A DNA stretch of 64,000 nucleotides, taken from NCBI GenBank assembly GCA_963575745.1, contig CAUYUJ010010435.1:211277-275276 (forward strand), given 5' to 3'. The notes beneath the pieces are model-generated. The model saw only the letters and a list, made by a program, of their open reading frames with translations, did not search any database and was not told the DNA's origin. This document shows positions 40,967-51,799 of this stretch, in pieces. The DNA comes from Prorocentrum cordatum (lineage: Eukaryota > Sar > Dinophyceae > Prorocentrales > Prorocentraceae). The position numbers and the translations under genes are program-made. How positions within the stretch are numbered: the stretch's first letter is position 1; each line of letters opens with the position of its first letter.

Positions 40967-41130
40967 GGCTTCGCCCTCTGACGCCAGCCCACTCTCTACC
41001 GGAATGGGATCTGCAGAAGCTGTGTTGGGAGCTTGGGCGCCGTCGTGAAGCAGCGTCGAAGTCTCGCCCCAGGATGTCGAATGTTCATGACAAACTTATC
41101 CCGGCAAAGCAACCTAACAGCGATGTGTAG
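40967..41130 (+). CDS. possible terminal exon, 54 codons
   Basis: A classic pyrimidine-rich acceptor (TTCTCTCTGACTCTTCTCTG then TTAG) ends at 40966. The following frame reads RPLTPAHSLPEWDLQKLCWE, LGRRREAASKSRPRMSNVH, DKLIPAKQPNSDV and stops at TAG 41130. It is protein-like, without low complexity, and the upstream 300 bp look intronic (CT-rich, AT-rich, frame-poor). No upstream exon with a matching phase could be assigned and no family was recognised. Confidence 0.4.
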
Positions 41131-41234
41131 GAGCATATCTGAAAGCATTCCCCTTAAGATTCAGATGAAAATCCAGTTGTCGAATTCTGCTGTTCTCGCA
41201 GTCGTAGTCGCATTCGCGATGACAGTCGCAGCGG

Positions 41235-41712
41235 CAACGGCAGTCGCAGTCACAGCCTCAGCCTCAGCCTGCCTCAGCCTCAGCCTCAGCCTGCCTCAGC
41301 CTCAGCCTGCCTCAGCCTCAGCCTCAGCCTGCTTCAGCCTCAGCCTCAGTCTGCTTCAGCCTCGGCCTCAGCCTCAGCCTGCAGCCTCAGCCTCAGTCAG
41401 CCTCAGCCCTCAGCCTCAGCCTCAGCCTGCCTCAGCCTGCCTCAGCCTCAGCCTCAGCCTGCTTCAGCCTCAGCCTCAGTCTGCCTTCAGCCTCGGCCTC
41501 AGCCTCAGCCTGCCTCAGCCTCAGCCTGCATCAGCCTCAGCCTCAGCCTCAGCCTGCCTCAGCATCAGCCTGCTCAGCCTCAGCCTCAGCCTGCCTCAGC
41601 CTCAGCCTCAGTCTGCTTCAGCCTCAGCCTCAGTCTGCCTTCAGCCTCGGCCTCAGCCTCAGCCTGCCTCAGCCTCAGCCTGCCTCGGCCGCAGCATCAG
41701 CCTGCCTCAGCA
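41235..41712. repeat. CAGCCT hexamer repeat
   Basis: About 70 imperfect hexamers in higher-order blocks (CTGCCTCAGCCTCAGCCTCA). One forward frame reads Ser/Ala/Leu/Pro/Gln repeats only because the hexamer has no stop. Confidence 0.95.
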
Positions 41713-41714
41713 TT

Positions 41715-42055
41715 CAAAATGTGGCCCAGGAATGGAGTTCTGGGAACTAGAAAACACGAAGTGGCCTACAGTTGGCTCCGGGCATTCAAAATCATGCCCA
41801 GGAATGGAGTTCTGGGAACTTGAAGAGCACGAAGTGGCCTACAGTTGGCTCCGGGCATCCAAAATGTGGCCCGGGAATGGAGTTCTGGGAAATCGAAGAG
41901 CACGAAGTGGCCTACAGTTGGCTCCGGGCATCCAAAATGTGGCCCGGGAATGGAGTTCTGGGAAGTCGAAGAGCACGAAGTGGCCTACAGTTGGCTCCGG
42001 GCATCCAAAATGTGGCCCGGGAATGGAGTTCTGGGAGCACCAAGAGCGATTTTGC
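41715..42055. repeat. 73-bp tandem repeat, five units
   Basis: Units start near 41716, 41789, 41862, 41935 and 42008. Each contains CAAAATGTGGCCCGGGAATG, GAGTTCTGGGAA and GTGGCCTACAGTTGGCTCC. Since 73 is not divisible by three, open frames shift phase from unit to unit. Confidence 0.95.
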
Positions 42056-42319
42056 GAGGATGTCCCAAGCGATTTCGGCTTCGGCGGCAGCCGCGGCGGC
42101 AGCCGTTCCGGGTCCCGCCCAGACCCCCCTGAGGAGTCATGATGCTCTCTTTTGAGACCACTAGAAACCTATCAGCAAGAGCTGTTAGGCAATGAGATAC
42201 GTATGATTTTGTTGAACATGTGCTGCCTTTTTGGGGCTTCCCTCGTATCGGAGGCCCTCTTGGAACGGCGGTGGGCTGCTTGAGGCTATGTTGGGTCCTC
42301 GACGTTATTGTCAAGGCAC

Positions 42320-42770
42320 CGTAGCTCCGGGGACCTGCACAAATTAGAAGGAGCCGTTGCCTCGAGGGTGCGAGCACGGCGTAAGTCATTCGATATCGTG
42401 GTTTCGGCGTGAACAATGCCGAATTGACCAGGAGTGGTGGCCTCGGGGACACCGAATCTGGTGTCAGTTGCTAAGGTTTATAGCTTCGGGGGCGCAAGCA
42501 TGATGTAACTCACGTGGGGTCTTGGCCTCGAGGACGCGAGCATCGTGCAATTTACGAGGGCGTACTGCTTCGGGGGCGTGGATGTTGCGTAACCTGTCAG
42601 GGTTTGTGGCCTCGGGGACGGACCTCTTGAGTCCTTCACGAAGGATTCCGGCTTCGGGGACGCGCAGGCATGGTGTATGCGTGGCCTCGGGGACTCGAAC
42701 ACTGCGCAACTGACCAGGATTATGGCCTCGGGGATGCGAACACTGTCGGAGGTGGACAGACCTCCTACCC
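42320..42770. repeat. diverged 40-48-bp minisatellite
   Basis: About ten units carry TGGCCTCGGGGACGCGAACA, then GTGCAAYTNACCAGGRTT. A stray unit is at 42940. Confidence 0.85.
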
Positions 42771-42774
42771 TGAC

Positions 42775-43830
42775 ACGTCGATTAAGGAATTGGCAGTTTT
42801 CGGTTCGCGAGAGGGCGTCGCGGCCGTCATTTTTGCGGGTCCAGGTCCGTCGATTTCGGCCCTAGGTCGTTTTCACTAAGGGGAGGTTTACTAAAGGGAG
42901 GTTTGTCCACCGCCGACACTGCATACTTTATAAGGATGCGTGGCCTCGGAGGCGCGAATCTCACATGTCATGAATTTCGTCTCCCGCAAAGCCCCCAAGA
43001 ATGCTGAGACCACCCGGAGGGCGTGATGACATGACACGGTGGTCTGGGGCTTCCCCCCTCCTCGCGCGGACCGAAACAAATACAGTGGGAATCAGACAGT
43101 AAAACCATCACATTTGAAACTGGAAACTGGAACTAGCGCAGGGAGCAGCAAGCCTGAACCCCGCAGCTTGATGGCCGCACAAGGGGGCTGGCGGATTTCC
43201 CCTCTCCTCCTCCCTCCTCCTCCTCCTCCCCTCCTCCATGTCCCTCCTTGTTCTCGTCGCCCTTCCGCGCTTTCCGATATCTTTGCTGCTTGCCTCCGCC
43301 ACGTGCGTGCGTAGGAGCATCGCTCGTGCGCACCAACCTGCGTAGCTGACAGGACAGGATCAAATTTCACCGATCCCACGACGGGTTACTCCACGTCATT
43401 GTACTCAGACCTTCCGGCAGACAGCCCAATTCGTTGAGTACGGGGGGTTCCTCCCACTTCCCTCTCCCCACCTCCTTCGGATGGGCACCCCGAGCGTCTG
43501 GGAGAATTTCGCGCATGCATAAAAATCAAAACGCCCTCCTGCGAGGTCGGATTCGATCTTGTCTCTCGTTCTGCAGCAGAGGACTGAAGCCGTTCGAGGC
43601 CATGGAATACGCATATCAGCATCACATTCAAAAGCTGCGGCCACGAACGTGCTGGGACTGGCGCGAGCCGGCGTGGCACGCGAATCGTCTTGAGAATCCC
43701 ACAGCGACCCCATCCAAAGAAATTGATTCTGACGAATGGCAAGCGCGCGTTTAGCCCGCGCCGCGGGCTCCCGGGCAATGGTGGCCACAGCATGTCGCGG
43801 TATCTGCAGCGAGCCAAAACAACATATATC
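42775..43830. other. gene-free stretch
   Basis: It contains a short CCTCCT run (43200-43235). Frames on both strands lack a coding signature. Confidence 0.5.
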
Positions 43831-43835
43831 ATCAG

Positions 43836-43982
43836 TGGAAACAAAAACACACAGACACAATAAATCGTCGATCCCCAAGAAAATAGGGGAAATATGGGAA
43901 GTGGGGGGGAAGACAAAAACACAGACAATATAGGAAAATATTGGGAATATGGTTATTTGTGTTTATATATTTGTGTGTCCCA
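43836..43982. repeat. dispersed repeat family E, copy 4
   Basis: AAAACACACAGACACAATAA, ATCGTCGATCCCCAAGAAAA and TATATATTTGTGTGTCC are present. It matches the other four copies throughout. Confidence 0.85.
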
Positions 43983-44129
43983 GTTTCCCTTCAATATAGC
44001 ATACCACCACCGCCCAACAGATCATGGTGCCGCAGCACGGCGCGGAGTGAGACAGCATGGCATGTCGTCGAACTGATCGCCCCTCAGAGCGGGGACATAT
44101 CTGGTCAACCCCTGCAACGAGGGGGCCCC

Positions 44130-44830
44130 GAGAGAGGGCCGGGAAGGCCATCCTCAGGGGCCCTCCCGGGCGGTAGACTGTCGTTGGGGCCCAGGCCCCA
44201 ACGACATCATACCATTGCCTTCTGGCATGCTATCGGCGGGCGTGAGCCCCCGCGATATCGTGCGGCCTGGGACGGCCAAAAAGGTTTCTCGGAGCTCTGC
44301 GGAAGCTTGGGCCCTTCGTGGAGCCCTCTCTCTGGGCCGTTCTGGGCTCTCTTGGGGGCCCTCCCAGGCCGCATGGTATCGTTGGGGCGTGGGCCCCAAC
44401 GCTGCCGTACCAGAGCAGGGCTGAACCTAAACGGTGTTTTGGCGATTCCGTGGGCCGTTGTCGTTTCGACTTCGTTGGGCGGCAAAGGTGGATTGAAGGT
44501 AAAACATGGAAAAACGAAAACAAAACGAAAACGATAAACACCGTTTAGGTTCAGCCCTGTACCAGAGCCTTCTGGCATGACATCGTTGAGCCGGAGCCCC
44601 AACGATGTCGCGCGGCCTGGGAGGACCCAAAAGAATCCCTCGGAGCTCTGTGCAAGCTGTCGAGGGGGGGCATCGTTGGCCTTCTCGGAGCCCTCTCGGG
44701 GCCCTCTTGGGCGCCCTTGTTGGCCATGTGGTATCGTTGGGGCCCTTGCCCCATAGATATCACGCGGCCTGAAAGGGCCCCAAGAGGGCTGGGCCTCTCG
44801 GAGCTCCGCGAGGGGGGGGGCCCGGAGATG
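44130..44830. repeat. 200-bp tandem repeat, about three units
   Basis: Landmarks TATCGTTGGGGC (about 44171, 44374, 44731) and CCTTCTGGCATG (44218 and 44568) repeat with a spacing near 200 bp once the 144-bp MITE in the second unit is subtracted. Confidence 0.8.
44408..44567. mobile_element. hAT-like MITE, 24-bp perfect TIR, 8-bp TSD
   Basis: The element 44416-44559 (144 bp) has perfect 24-bp inverted termini starting CAGGGCTGAACCTAAACGG. It is flanked by perfect direct repeats TACCAGAG (44408-44415 and 44560-44567). CAGGG-type ends with 8-bp duplications are typical of the hAT superfamily. The first unit of the surrounding 200-bp tandem repeat carries the unoccupied site (TACCATTG, 44210-44217). 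No transposase, so it must be mobilised in trans. The lack of decay suggests recent insertion. Confidence 0.92.
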
Positions 44831-45257
44831 CCCCCGGGGGGGGTCTTGCACCGCTCAGACGGGGAAGTCGACAAGGCACTCGACAACGCTATGCGTTGAA
44901 TTCCGATGTTGATTTTTTCGTCTGCCGATGTAGGGTGTTTACGTCCGCTGGCGCAGTGGACTGAAGAACCCGCTAGCTTGCAATGAGTGCCGACCCCAAC
45001 GCGACCCGCATCCGTCAGCCCGCCCCTCTCCCTGAACTGCGTTCCTCTCCTGGGATTGGGGCACCCCTCTCCCTCCTCCTTCGGCTGGCACGAGGACTGC
45101 AAACTCTGCGGCTCCTCAGCGCAACGATCGGCCCAGATTTGGACCAGCGAGCCCTGCGCCCAGCCAGATTTTCAGCCACCTGGCTCTTGAGAGCTGTCGA
45201 GCCACACGGCCCATCGACTCGGGGGCCCCGGCCACGGACCACAAAGACGTCGCGCAA

Positions 45258-45365
45258 CGAAGAGCACCGAACCTCGTGGGCGACTACCTGGGCGGATACT
45301 TGGGCGAACACCTCAGTGAATACCTGGGCGAAGTCTTCGATGAAGACGTGGGCGAAAACCGAGTG
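45258..45365. repeat. 12-bp TACCTGGGCGAA repeat
   Basis: About eight units. One frame gives GDYLGGYLGEHLSEYLGEVF, ending at TGA 45428. This could be a real repeat-protein end, but no start or unique coding segment precedes it. Confidence 0.7.
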
Positions 45366-45412
45366 AATACTGTTCCTGGATCCCTCTCGTGCCCGCTCGC
45401 GCAAAAACGCAA

Positions 45413-45520
45413 CAAGCATTCACTCTGAATCCTGCAGGAAATTCATTTAGAATCTGGCAGAGTTTTCACTCAGAATCCGGCAGCATATTCATTCGGAATC
45501 CGGTTGGGAATTCATTATTT
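45413..45520. repeat. 26-27-bp AATCCGGCAG tandem repeat
   Basis: Four units with TTCACTCAGAATCCGGCAG and minor changes. Confidence 0.85.
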
Positions 45521-45524
45521 TTTT

Positions 45525-46860
45525 CATATTTTCCCTTCTCCTCCACCCCCCCTTCCCGATGTGACTTTTCGGGGATCATACGAGCCGCCGTGTGTGACAG
45601 CATGCCGATTGAAATCATTTAAGTATGTCGTCTCTTCAGCGCTTCTATGCGACTAAACTTGCAGACATTGATTCTCCCCTTTTGCGCCGAAGATATCAAG
45701 CTCCCATGGTCCAAACATGTCGGACCTCCAAACTCTCAGGGCGTCTGGTTTCTAGGTTTGAGTGGGTCAAGCCAACCCTGTCGTGGGGTTTGCAGAGTTG
45801 ACCCTTGGAAAAGCGCATGAGTATGACATGTGGATGTTTTCCAGGCTTGCGTGCGTGAAATTTGGGATGGGGCAATGTTGGGATTAGGGGTGACGGCGAC
45901 GCAGGTTTACTAGCGGATTGCAGCTCGCCCGTGCTTGCGTTTACGGGGGCGCGCCCGTTCTAAATCAGCAAACGAGAATTTGTTTATCGCATTCGGGGAA
46001 CCACTCGTCGCCGCGGCTGGACGCCGCTCGAAAGTGCCGCGGGCCAGTGCCAGGCCCGTTCCCACTGACCGATGCAGAAGCCTTCGACGCGGCATCTTTT
46101 TGACGTGGGCGGGTGGTTTGGCGGGCGCGCGGGGGCGCCGGAGGTCCCGCGTGTTGCAGCGACATTGCGAAACTCACCTCGCGCGATGAGTCTTGCGTGA
46201 TCGCGGAAGGCGGGCATACCGACGAGGGCGGCGTGTTGCCCCCAGCAGGGGAGCGGGCAGGACACTGCGCGCGGAATTCTGTCCTGCTCGAAAGGGGGCA
46301 GTACGGTTGTTTCAATGTTTTTGTGCAGGTTCCCCCCGGGCGCCCAGCGAGGGAGGCGCGTGGGCGGAGAGAGCGGGGGAGAGGGAGAGGCGCGACGCAT
46401 TGGAGGCGGGAGGGGCGGCACAGGGGGAGAAATCGGAGAAGGGGGAGGGAGCAAGCGGGAAGTAGAAGGAGGAAGGAAGCATTGGAGGCAGAAATGGACG
46501 ACGGGGTGGACGGGGGGCGCGTGGACTGTGGCGGGGAGGAGGATAGCTGTGGAGCGGGGGAGAAATAGACACCGTGCAGGAAAATCCGCGCGGATGTTCG
46601 TTCATTCGAATATCTTCTTTGGTTATGCGAGTATTTTTTCGGATGCCCGAACAGGAGGCGCAGGGAGGGAAGGAGGGAGGGATAAGGGGAGATGCGCGGG
46701 ATATGAAAAAGGATAGTTCAAAACGAAATGGAGGAAGAGGTGGAGGAGCAGGGAGTAACGGGGTTTCGCTTGTAACTCCGACGCTTTCAAGCTTCCGAGC
46801 TCTCGCCAACCTTGAAGTTAGGCTCCCCGGCGAGAGCCCTAGATTAACATTCGGGCGCTA
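45525..46860. other. gene-free stretch
   Basis: A purine-rich GGAGGGAG segment lies at 46340-46500. No coding signature on either strand. Confidence 0.5.
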
Positions 46861-46861
46861 T

Positions 46862-47185
46862 CCCGCCTGCAATTTCTGCAAACCCATCACATGTGCTTTC
46901 CGATTAAATGTTCACTCGCACCATAGAACGTCCATCGTCGTTTTCGCTAGGTTTTCATTCGGGACGTCGTCGTCCTCCCCCTCTCTCCCCTCCCCCTCCC
47001 GCGGATCCGGCCGCAGCGTCATTTGTACCGTGCTGGCCCGCCTCTGGACGCTTGCGGCCTCTGGCACCGCCATGGGTCCAGGGCCCATTTCGATACGATC
47101 GCGGCACTATCCCGCCTGCAATTTCTGCAAACCCATCACATGTGCTTTCCGATTAAATGTTCACTCGCACCATAAAACGTCGATC
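46862..47185. repeat. 75-bp direct repeat, 240 bp apart
   Basis: CTATCCCGCCTGCAATTTCT, GCAAACCCATCACATGTGCT and TTCCGATTAAATGTTCACTC are identical at 46859-46932 and 47106-47179. A second pair (TGGATGGCCGAGACCCCGAT) is at 47417 and 47588, so 46.8-47.6 kb was built by local duplication. Confidence 0.9.
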
Positions 47186-47839
47186 CGATCGCGGCACCGC
47201 CATGACTCCTCGGCCCATTTCGATCCGACCTGTCTGATTCGGTATCGATTTCGGCTGACCCGATGCGGTTCGACTCCGAGGTTGCGACGCTCCGGGGTGG
47301 CCCGACGCTTGCGTGTCGCTGTGGCGAGGTCGGTTCGGTTCCGACCTCGTGCCGCAGCAGGCGGACCTGGCGCCCGTTCCAATGTCATCGATCCGATCGT
47401 GAGCGCTCTTGGAAGTTGGATGGCCGAGACCCCGATCCGACGATGCATTGCGACGGCCTTACGGCCGGTGCCGCCCACCCTGAATGGCGACGACGCTGAC
47501 GACGACGACGAGCGCTTTTGGGGGCCTCTTGGGGGTAGTTTGTGGGCCTCATGGGAAGCTCGATTCGATCGTGATCGCTCCTGGAAGTTGGATGGCCGAG
47601 ACCCCGATCCGACGATGTAGTTGTTCTGCCAGGCCAGGAGGTGCTTGGGATGCTCGGCCCCGGGGGCCCGTTCCTGCGCCCCGGGGCAGGGGGGGCCCGC
47701 CCTCCGCAACGGCCCGCCCTGCATCCGTGGAACCGCTGCCAGTGTTTGCCCTGCGGGGTCACGAGTGGTGCGGAAGTCTCAGGGGAAACGCCCAGTCCGC
47801 CCTTTCGACCGGCCTCTGGGTGCGACAGGGAGGAGATGG

Positions 47840-48090
47840 GGAGTGGAGGAGGAGGAGGAGGAGGAAGAGGAGGAAAAGGAGGAGGAGGAGGAGGAGGAGG
47901 AGAAGGAGTGATGAGTGAGGAGGAGGAGGAGGAGGAGGAGGAGGAGGAGGAGGAAAAGGAGGAGGAGGAGGAGGAGTGATGAGGAGGATGAGGAGGAGGA
48001 GTGAGGAGGAGGAGTGATGATGATGATGATGATGAGGAGGAGGAGGAGGAGGAGGAGGAGGAGGAGGCGGAGGAGTGATGAGGAGTGAGC
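47840..48090. repeat. polypurine GGA/GAT tract
   Basis: GGAGGA and GATGAT runs. Confidence 0.95.
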
Positions 48091-48094
48091 GGGA

Positions 48095-49617
48095 GGAGGA
48101 GGCCGTAGGAGGAGGGCGGACGGCGCACGGCGGACGGACTCCTCAGTCCACCTCATCGTTCCTCACCTTTCGCTCCCCTCCCCACTCCTCCTCCCCGTCA
48201 TCCTCTTCCTCCTCATCCCCCCCTCCCCGCCCTCCCCCTCTTCGCCTTCAATCCTCCCTCCTGCGCCCTCCTCCCACCTCCCCCTTCCCGAGGAAGAAGA
48301 CTGAGGCGTGAGGAGGAGGAAGAGGCGGGGGGCGGGGGGGGGGGAAAGGGATTCGAACGAGGAGAGATGGGACGGTGGAGCAGTAGAACGGTCGAATGAG
48401 TAAGTCTCAATGTTTTTGTTTGTTTGATGTTGCTCCTTATGGTTCCACTGTTTTCTCAATCTGTGTTTGTTATTATTTTGTGATTGTGTGGTTACCATTT
48501 GTGTGTTCAGTGTTCCACCCCGCGTCTAGAGGAAGAGGAAGAACTGGAAGATGATACCGGAAGAGAGTGAAGGAGGAAGGCAGAATGGGAAAGAAGGAGG
48601 AAGATGGCCTTTTAGTGTCGTCTCCCTCTGTTCAATCGTCTCCCTCTGCTCCTCCCCTTATTCCTCATCATATCCCTCCTCTCTCCTCTCACACGACGCT
48701 CCCGTGCGCTCCGTTATGGTGTCGTTGTTGTTTTGTCCAGGGGGGCGGGATGCCCGCACTTTCACATATGTACACATAGATATGTGTATATATGTATGTA
48801 CACACACTTGTTTGTTTCGATATCGATATACATGAATGTACATACTTATGAAGGTTACCTCCATGCATGTACATCTGCACATATTTTTCCACGTGAGGCA
48901 TCCCCACAGTTTGGGCGCGAACGGGCAAGTGTTCCCCTCGGTGGCGGCTCCTCCCCTGGCGTGCCCAGATGCTACGACTGCCATATCGCGGTGATGATGG
49001 GTCTATCACAGAGGAGCGTTGGCCACCAAACATGGAGAACACCGCTCGACGATCCCAACCAGCCGGGCGCGACCCGTCAAGCATTTCCCGTACCGGCGGT
49101 TCCTCCACGGGGTGCCCAAATGCCACGCTTGGTCTATATCGTGACGATCATGGGGCCCCCAAAAGACATGAGCCTGGGCCAGCAGACTTTTTTTGATCCG
49201 CGGGTCAAGAGCGAGCCTCTTCTGGTCGAAGCTAGGCGGGCCGCTCACAGTTTTCATTGACAGAGGGAGGAAAACCAGAAGGAGGGGCCTCACGTCAAGG
49301 CCAAGAGAGGGCAAAGCCCCGGGATCAGGCGGTCTGGGCCAGCAGACAAGCCAACCGCTGAAGACATGCCCGCACGTATGGCGCGAACGGGCAGGCTTCC
49401 CCCCCTCCCTGGCGTACAGCGTGGCCAGCACTGTACCCTCGGGAGGTGCTCGCCACGGACGCGGCGTGGCGCCCTCACCGTCGCCCTGTTCTAGCAGGAG
49501 GGTTGGCATCTCTGCCCACCCTCCCGCGATCCCCATTCGCTGGCCTCAGCTATCGATCCGACTGCTGCTGCGCCACTCGCTCGCTCGCTCGCTCCCTCCC
49601 TGGGGTGCCCCAAAAGA
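48095..49617. other. gene-free stretch with repeated GGCGCGAACGGGCA units
   Basis: Segments GGGCGCGAACGGGCAAGTGT followed by CTCCTCCCCTGGCGTGCCC recur at about 48911, 49377 and 49829, with a weaker one near 49085. A TATATGTATGTACAC microsatellite is at 48765-48850, and an intron-like T-rich end with TTCAG is near 48510. No gene. Confidence 0.55.
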
Positions 49618-49621
49618 GGTA

Positions 49622-49813
49622 CGGTAGGGTCGCGTCGTGTCGACAGGCGACGGCCCCGCCGGCGGCGTTCCAGATTGAACGCCGCCGGCGAACCAGAATC
49701 GGTCGGTGTTGAGCGGTTTGACGTTTTGGAAGCGGCCGATCGTTCAAGGTTGAGCGATCCCCGCGGTGTCAGGAAGCATCTCTGGGGTCGACACGGCACG
49801 AACCTGCCGCCAG
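49622..49813. mobile_element. MITE family B, copy 2
   Basis: The ends ACGGTAGGGTCGCGTCGTGT and the complement of GACACGGCACGAACCTGCCG correspond to the termini of 2489-2610, and GATCGTTCAAGG with CCCCGCGGTGTCAGGAAGC is shared inside. This copy is about 70 bp longer because of an internal GAACGCCGCCGGC inverted repeat (49664-49690). Confidence 0.75.
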
Positions 49814-49959
49814 CTGCCGGAGGCATCCCGATCTGGGCGCAAGCGGGCAAGTGTCCCCCTCCCTGCCTGCTCCTCCCTGGGGTGCCCCATAGTGCCACGT
49901 TTACCACGTCGCGGTGAGTATAGGACCCCCGCAACAAAAAAAGACTGCACCTCCGCAAA

Positions 49960-50228
49960 CAAATGTGCAAGCTTGGTTGCGAGCATGTTTGCGTGAGGGT
50001 CTGTGTGTGAGATTGAGGTATGAGTCTGACTGAGCTCTGTGTTCGGATTGCGAGGGAGTCCGAGTGTGAGTGAGTTTGCGTGCAAGTGAGTCAGCGGACG
50101 ACTGGTCTCAATGTGAGTCTGAGCTCGATCTTGTCTCGGTATGAGTGGGTCTGCGTGTGAGTCTAGGTTTGAGTGCGTCTGAGCGTGAGCGAGTCTGAGT
50201 GTGAGAGAGTCTGAGAGTGGGCGAGGAG
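49960..50228. repeat. GTGTGAGTCTGA degenerate repeat
   Basis: Imperfect 12-18-mers of GTGTGAGTCTGAGTGTGAG. Confidence 0.8.
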
Positions 50229-50526
50229 GAAGGAGGTGGGCAGGAGGAAGCATGAAGGAGGGAGGGAGGTGGAAGCATCACACAGATCAGGATTGAAGAT
50301 GAGGGGTAAAAAAGGACCAGCGGAAACCGGCATAAGTACAACGAGGGCGTGCTCGGTCTTGCCTCCGGGTGGAATTTTGGCGGAGTGGAGGCGGAACCGG
50401 ACGCGGATTCCCCCTCAGGAAAATACGTGCCGGAGCACCTTCGAAATGTCCAGAGTTTGTCATGATCTTGTTTGGGCCCAAGATTACACTCGCCGTCCCA
50501 GGCTCTCTCACATCTGGTTGCCACCG

Positions 50527-51447
50527 ATGGCGGATGAGCCGCTGCAGGCGCAGCAGTTTGGGACGGAGGAGTTTGATGTCACGGACTGCGGCACGCAGTT
50601 CTGTTGCTGTGGGTCGAATATCCTCACACTGGAGCCCGAGGAGGCCGTGCTGAAGACCACGACCTGCATCGGCGGCTCCACCAAGCGGCTACCCTACGGC
50701 GACCTCGGCAGCGTGGAGAAGCTGGAGGCTTGCGGCTGCTGCGCCAGCTTCAGGTCCAACCTGAGCCCGGATGACGACAAAGGCAACAAGGTGCCGATAT
50801 CGCCGGGCTGCGGCTGCAGCGGCGAACTGGTCACGAATGTCGTGGAAGAGTTGAAGGCGCGCATGAAGGAGCGAGGCAACACCGGCAACATCCTGCGCGC
50901 CGAGGAGGCCCTGAAGATTTTGGAGGCCATGACTGCCAGGGTGGACGCCATGCTTGTGCATCTTGGTGTCGCCATACCTGCTGTGCCACACGCGTCAGAG
51001 CACACCGCGCCCAAGTTCGATCACAAGGATTATGACGTGACCGATTGCTGCCACACGCTCAGCACTTGCGGGATCGGGGCTAAACTTTTGAATTTGGAGC
51101 CAGAAGAGATCCAACTCATCACGACTACTTGCTGCTCGAAGAACACCAGCCGGCGCCCATACGGCGAGCTTGGGAGCGTGACTGTCACTAGATGCTGTGG
51201 CTGCTGTGTGTCTACCTCGTCCTCGCTCGGCCTCATCAGCCCTGGATGTGGGTGCCAGGCGGAGGTTGTCGACGATATCAACAAGGACCTCGAAGAGCGC
51301 ATGAGGCTGCGCGGCGACACGGGCAACATCCAGCGCCAGGACGAGACCCTCCACTTGGCAAGGCAGCAGAACCCGAAGGTCGAGAAACTCTGCACAAAGG
51401 TTGGCGTGCCGCTGGCACAAGCGCCCGCGCCGCAGCGGATGGGCTGA
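50527..51447 (+). CDS. Cys-rich protein of two homologous halves, 306 aa
   Basis: ATG 50527 is chosen because sequence upstream in the same frame is not protein-like and the repeat homology starts soon after. TGA is at 51445-51447. The halves (about 16-146 and 168-293) share DVTDC, LEPEE, TTTC, R-x-PYG-x-LGSV, CGCC, ISPGCGC and G-N/D-TGNI in the same order. Each ends in a helical segment (VEELKARMKERGNTGNI, DINKDLEERMRLRGDTGNI). About 30 cysteines occur in CC, CCC and CGC groups. There is no signal peptide or membrane helix, so a soluble intracellular metal-binding or redox role is possible but unproven. I recall single-unit relatives in microalgae and a possible PH-like fold; neither can be checked here. 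No introns. A leader-like TTTGGGCCCAAG at 50470 is too diverged to count. Confidence 0.88.
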   Translation: MADEPLQAQQFGTEEFDVTDCGTQFCCCGSNILTLEPEEAVLKTTTCIGGSTKRLPYGDLGSVEKLEACGCCASFRSNLSPDDDKGNKVPISPGCGCSGELVTNVVEELKARMKERGNTGNILRAEEALKILEAMTARVDAMLVHLGVAIPAVPHASEHTAPKFDHKDYDVTDCCHTLSTCGIGAKLLNLEPEEIQLITTTCCSKNTSRRPYGELGSVTVTRCCGCCVSTSSSLGLISPGCGCQAEVVDDINKDLEERMRLRGDTGNIQRQDETLHLARQQNPKVEKLCTKVGVPLAQAPAPQRMG

Positions 51448-51613
51448 GCCTGTGCTGCCCCGCGCAGGCGCGGTTGGCGCATCGCCGTGCTCATGCGCCG
51501 CGTTCGGAGCACCTCTCCGCGTTGCTTGCAGGGCGCGTGCTCTACATCTGGCCGCCTTCGGCACGTCGCAACCGTGCCACGCGATTGAGGGAGGGGATCG
51601 GAGTCTCGGAGTC

Positions 51614-51795
51614 GGCTACACGTAAGAGTGACCTTTGGCTGGAGTGACTTTTGCTGCGGGCCGAATGGTACCCCCGATCGCAAAATGCGATGCGATAGCA
51701 GCGGCTTGCGCGCCTGGTGGTGTCCCCAAAGGGCCCCCTTGCTTGGGTCGCGCACCAAAAATCACTCTTGCCTAGGGTCACTCTGGCGTGTAGCC
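51614..51795. mobile_element. MITE family H, copy 1
   Basis: The 182-bp element has termini GGCTACACG...AGAGTGACC and their complement GGTCACTCTGGCGTGTAGCC. The inner AGTGACTTTTGCTGCGGGCC pairs loosely with GCGCACCAAAAATCACTC. The core CGATGCGATAGCAGCG is shared with copy 2. Confidence 0.8.
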
Positions 51796-51799
51796 AATA

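Noticed and set aside
41033-42142. 369-codon Ser/Pro/Gln/Leu-rich frame
   Set aside because: It runs through the CAGCCT hexamer repeat and then the 73-bp repeat, and depends on the absence of stops in those units.
50467-50481. TTTGGGCCCAAG as a spliced leader relic before the Cys-rich gene
   Set aside because: An insertion and substitutions are needed to align it, so the match is not better than chance.
50236-50526. Upstream in-frame extension of the Cys-rich gene
   Set aside because: The extra 97 residues are not protein-like and precede the repeated architecture, so ATG 50527 is preferred.
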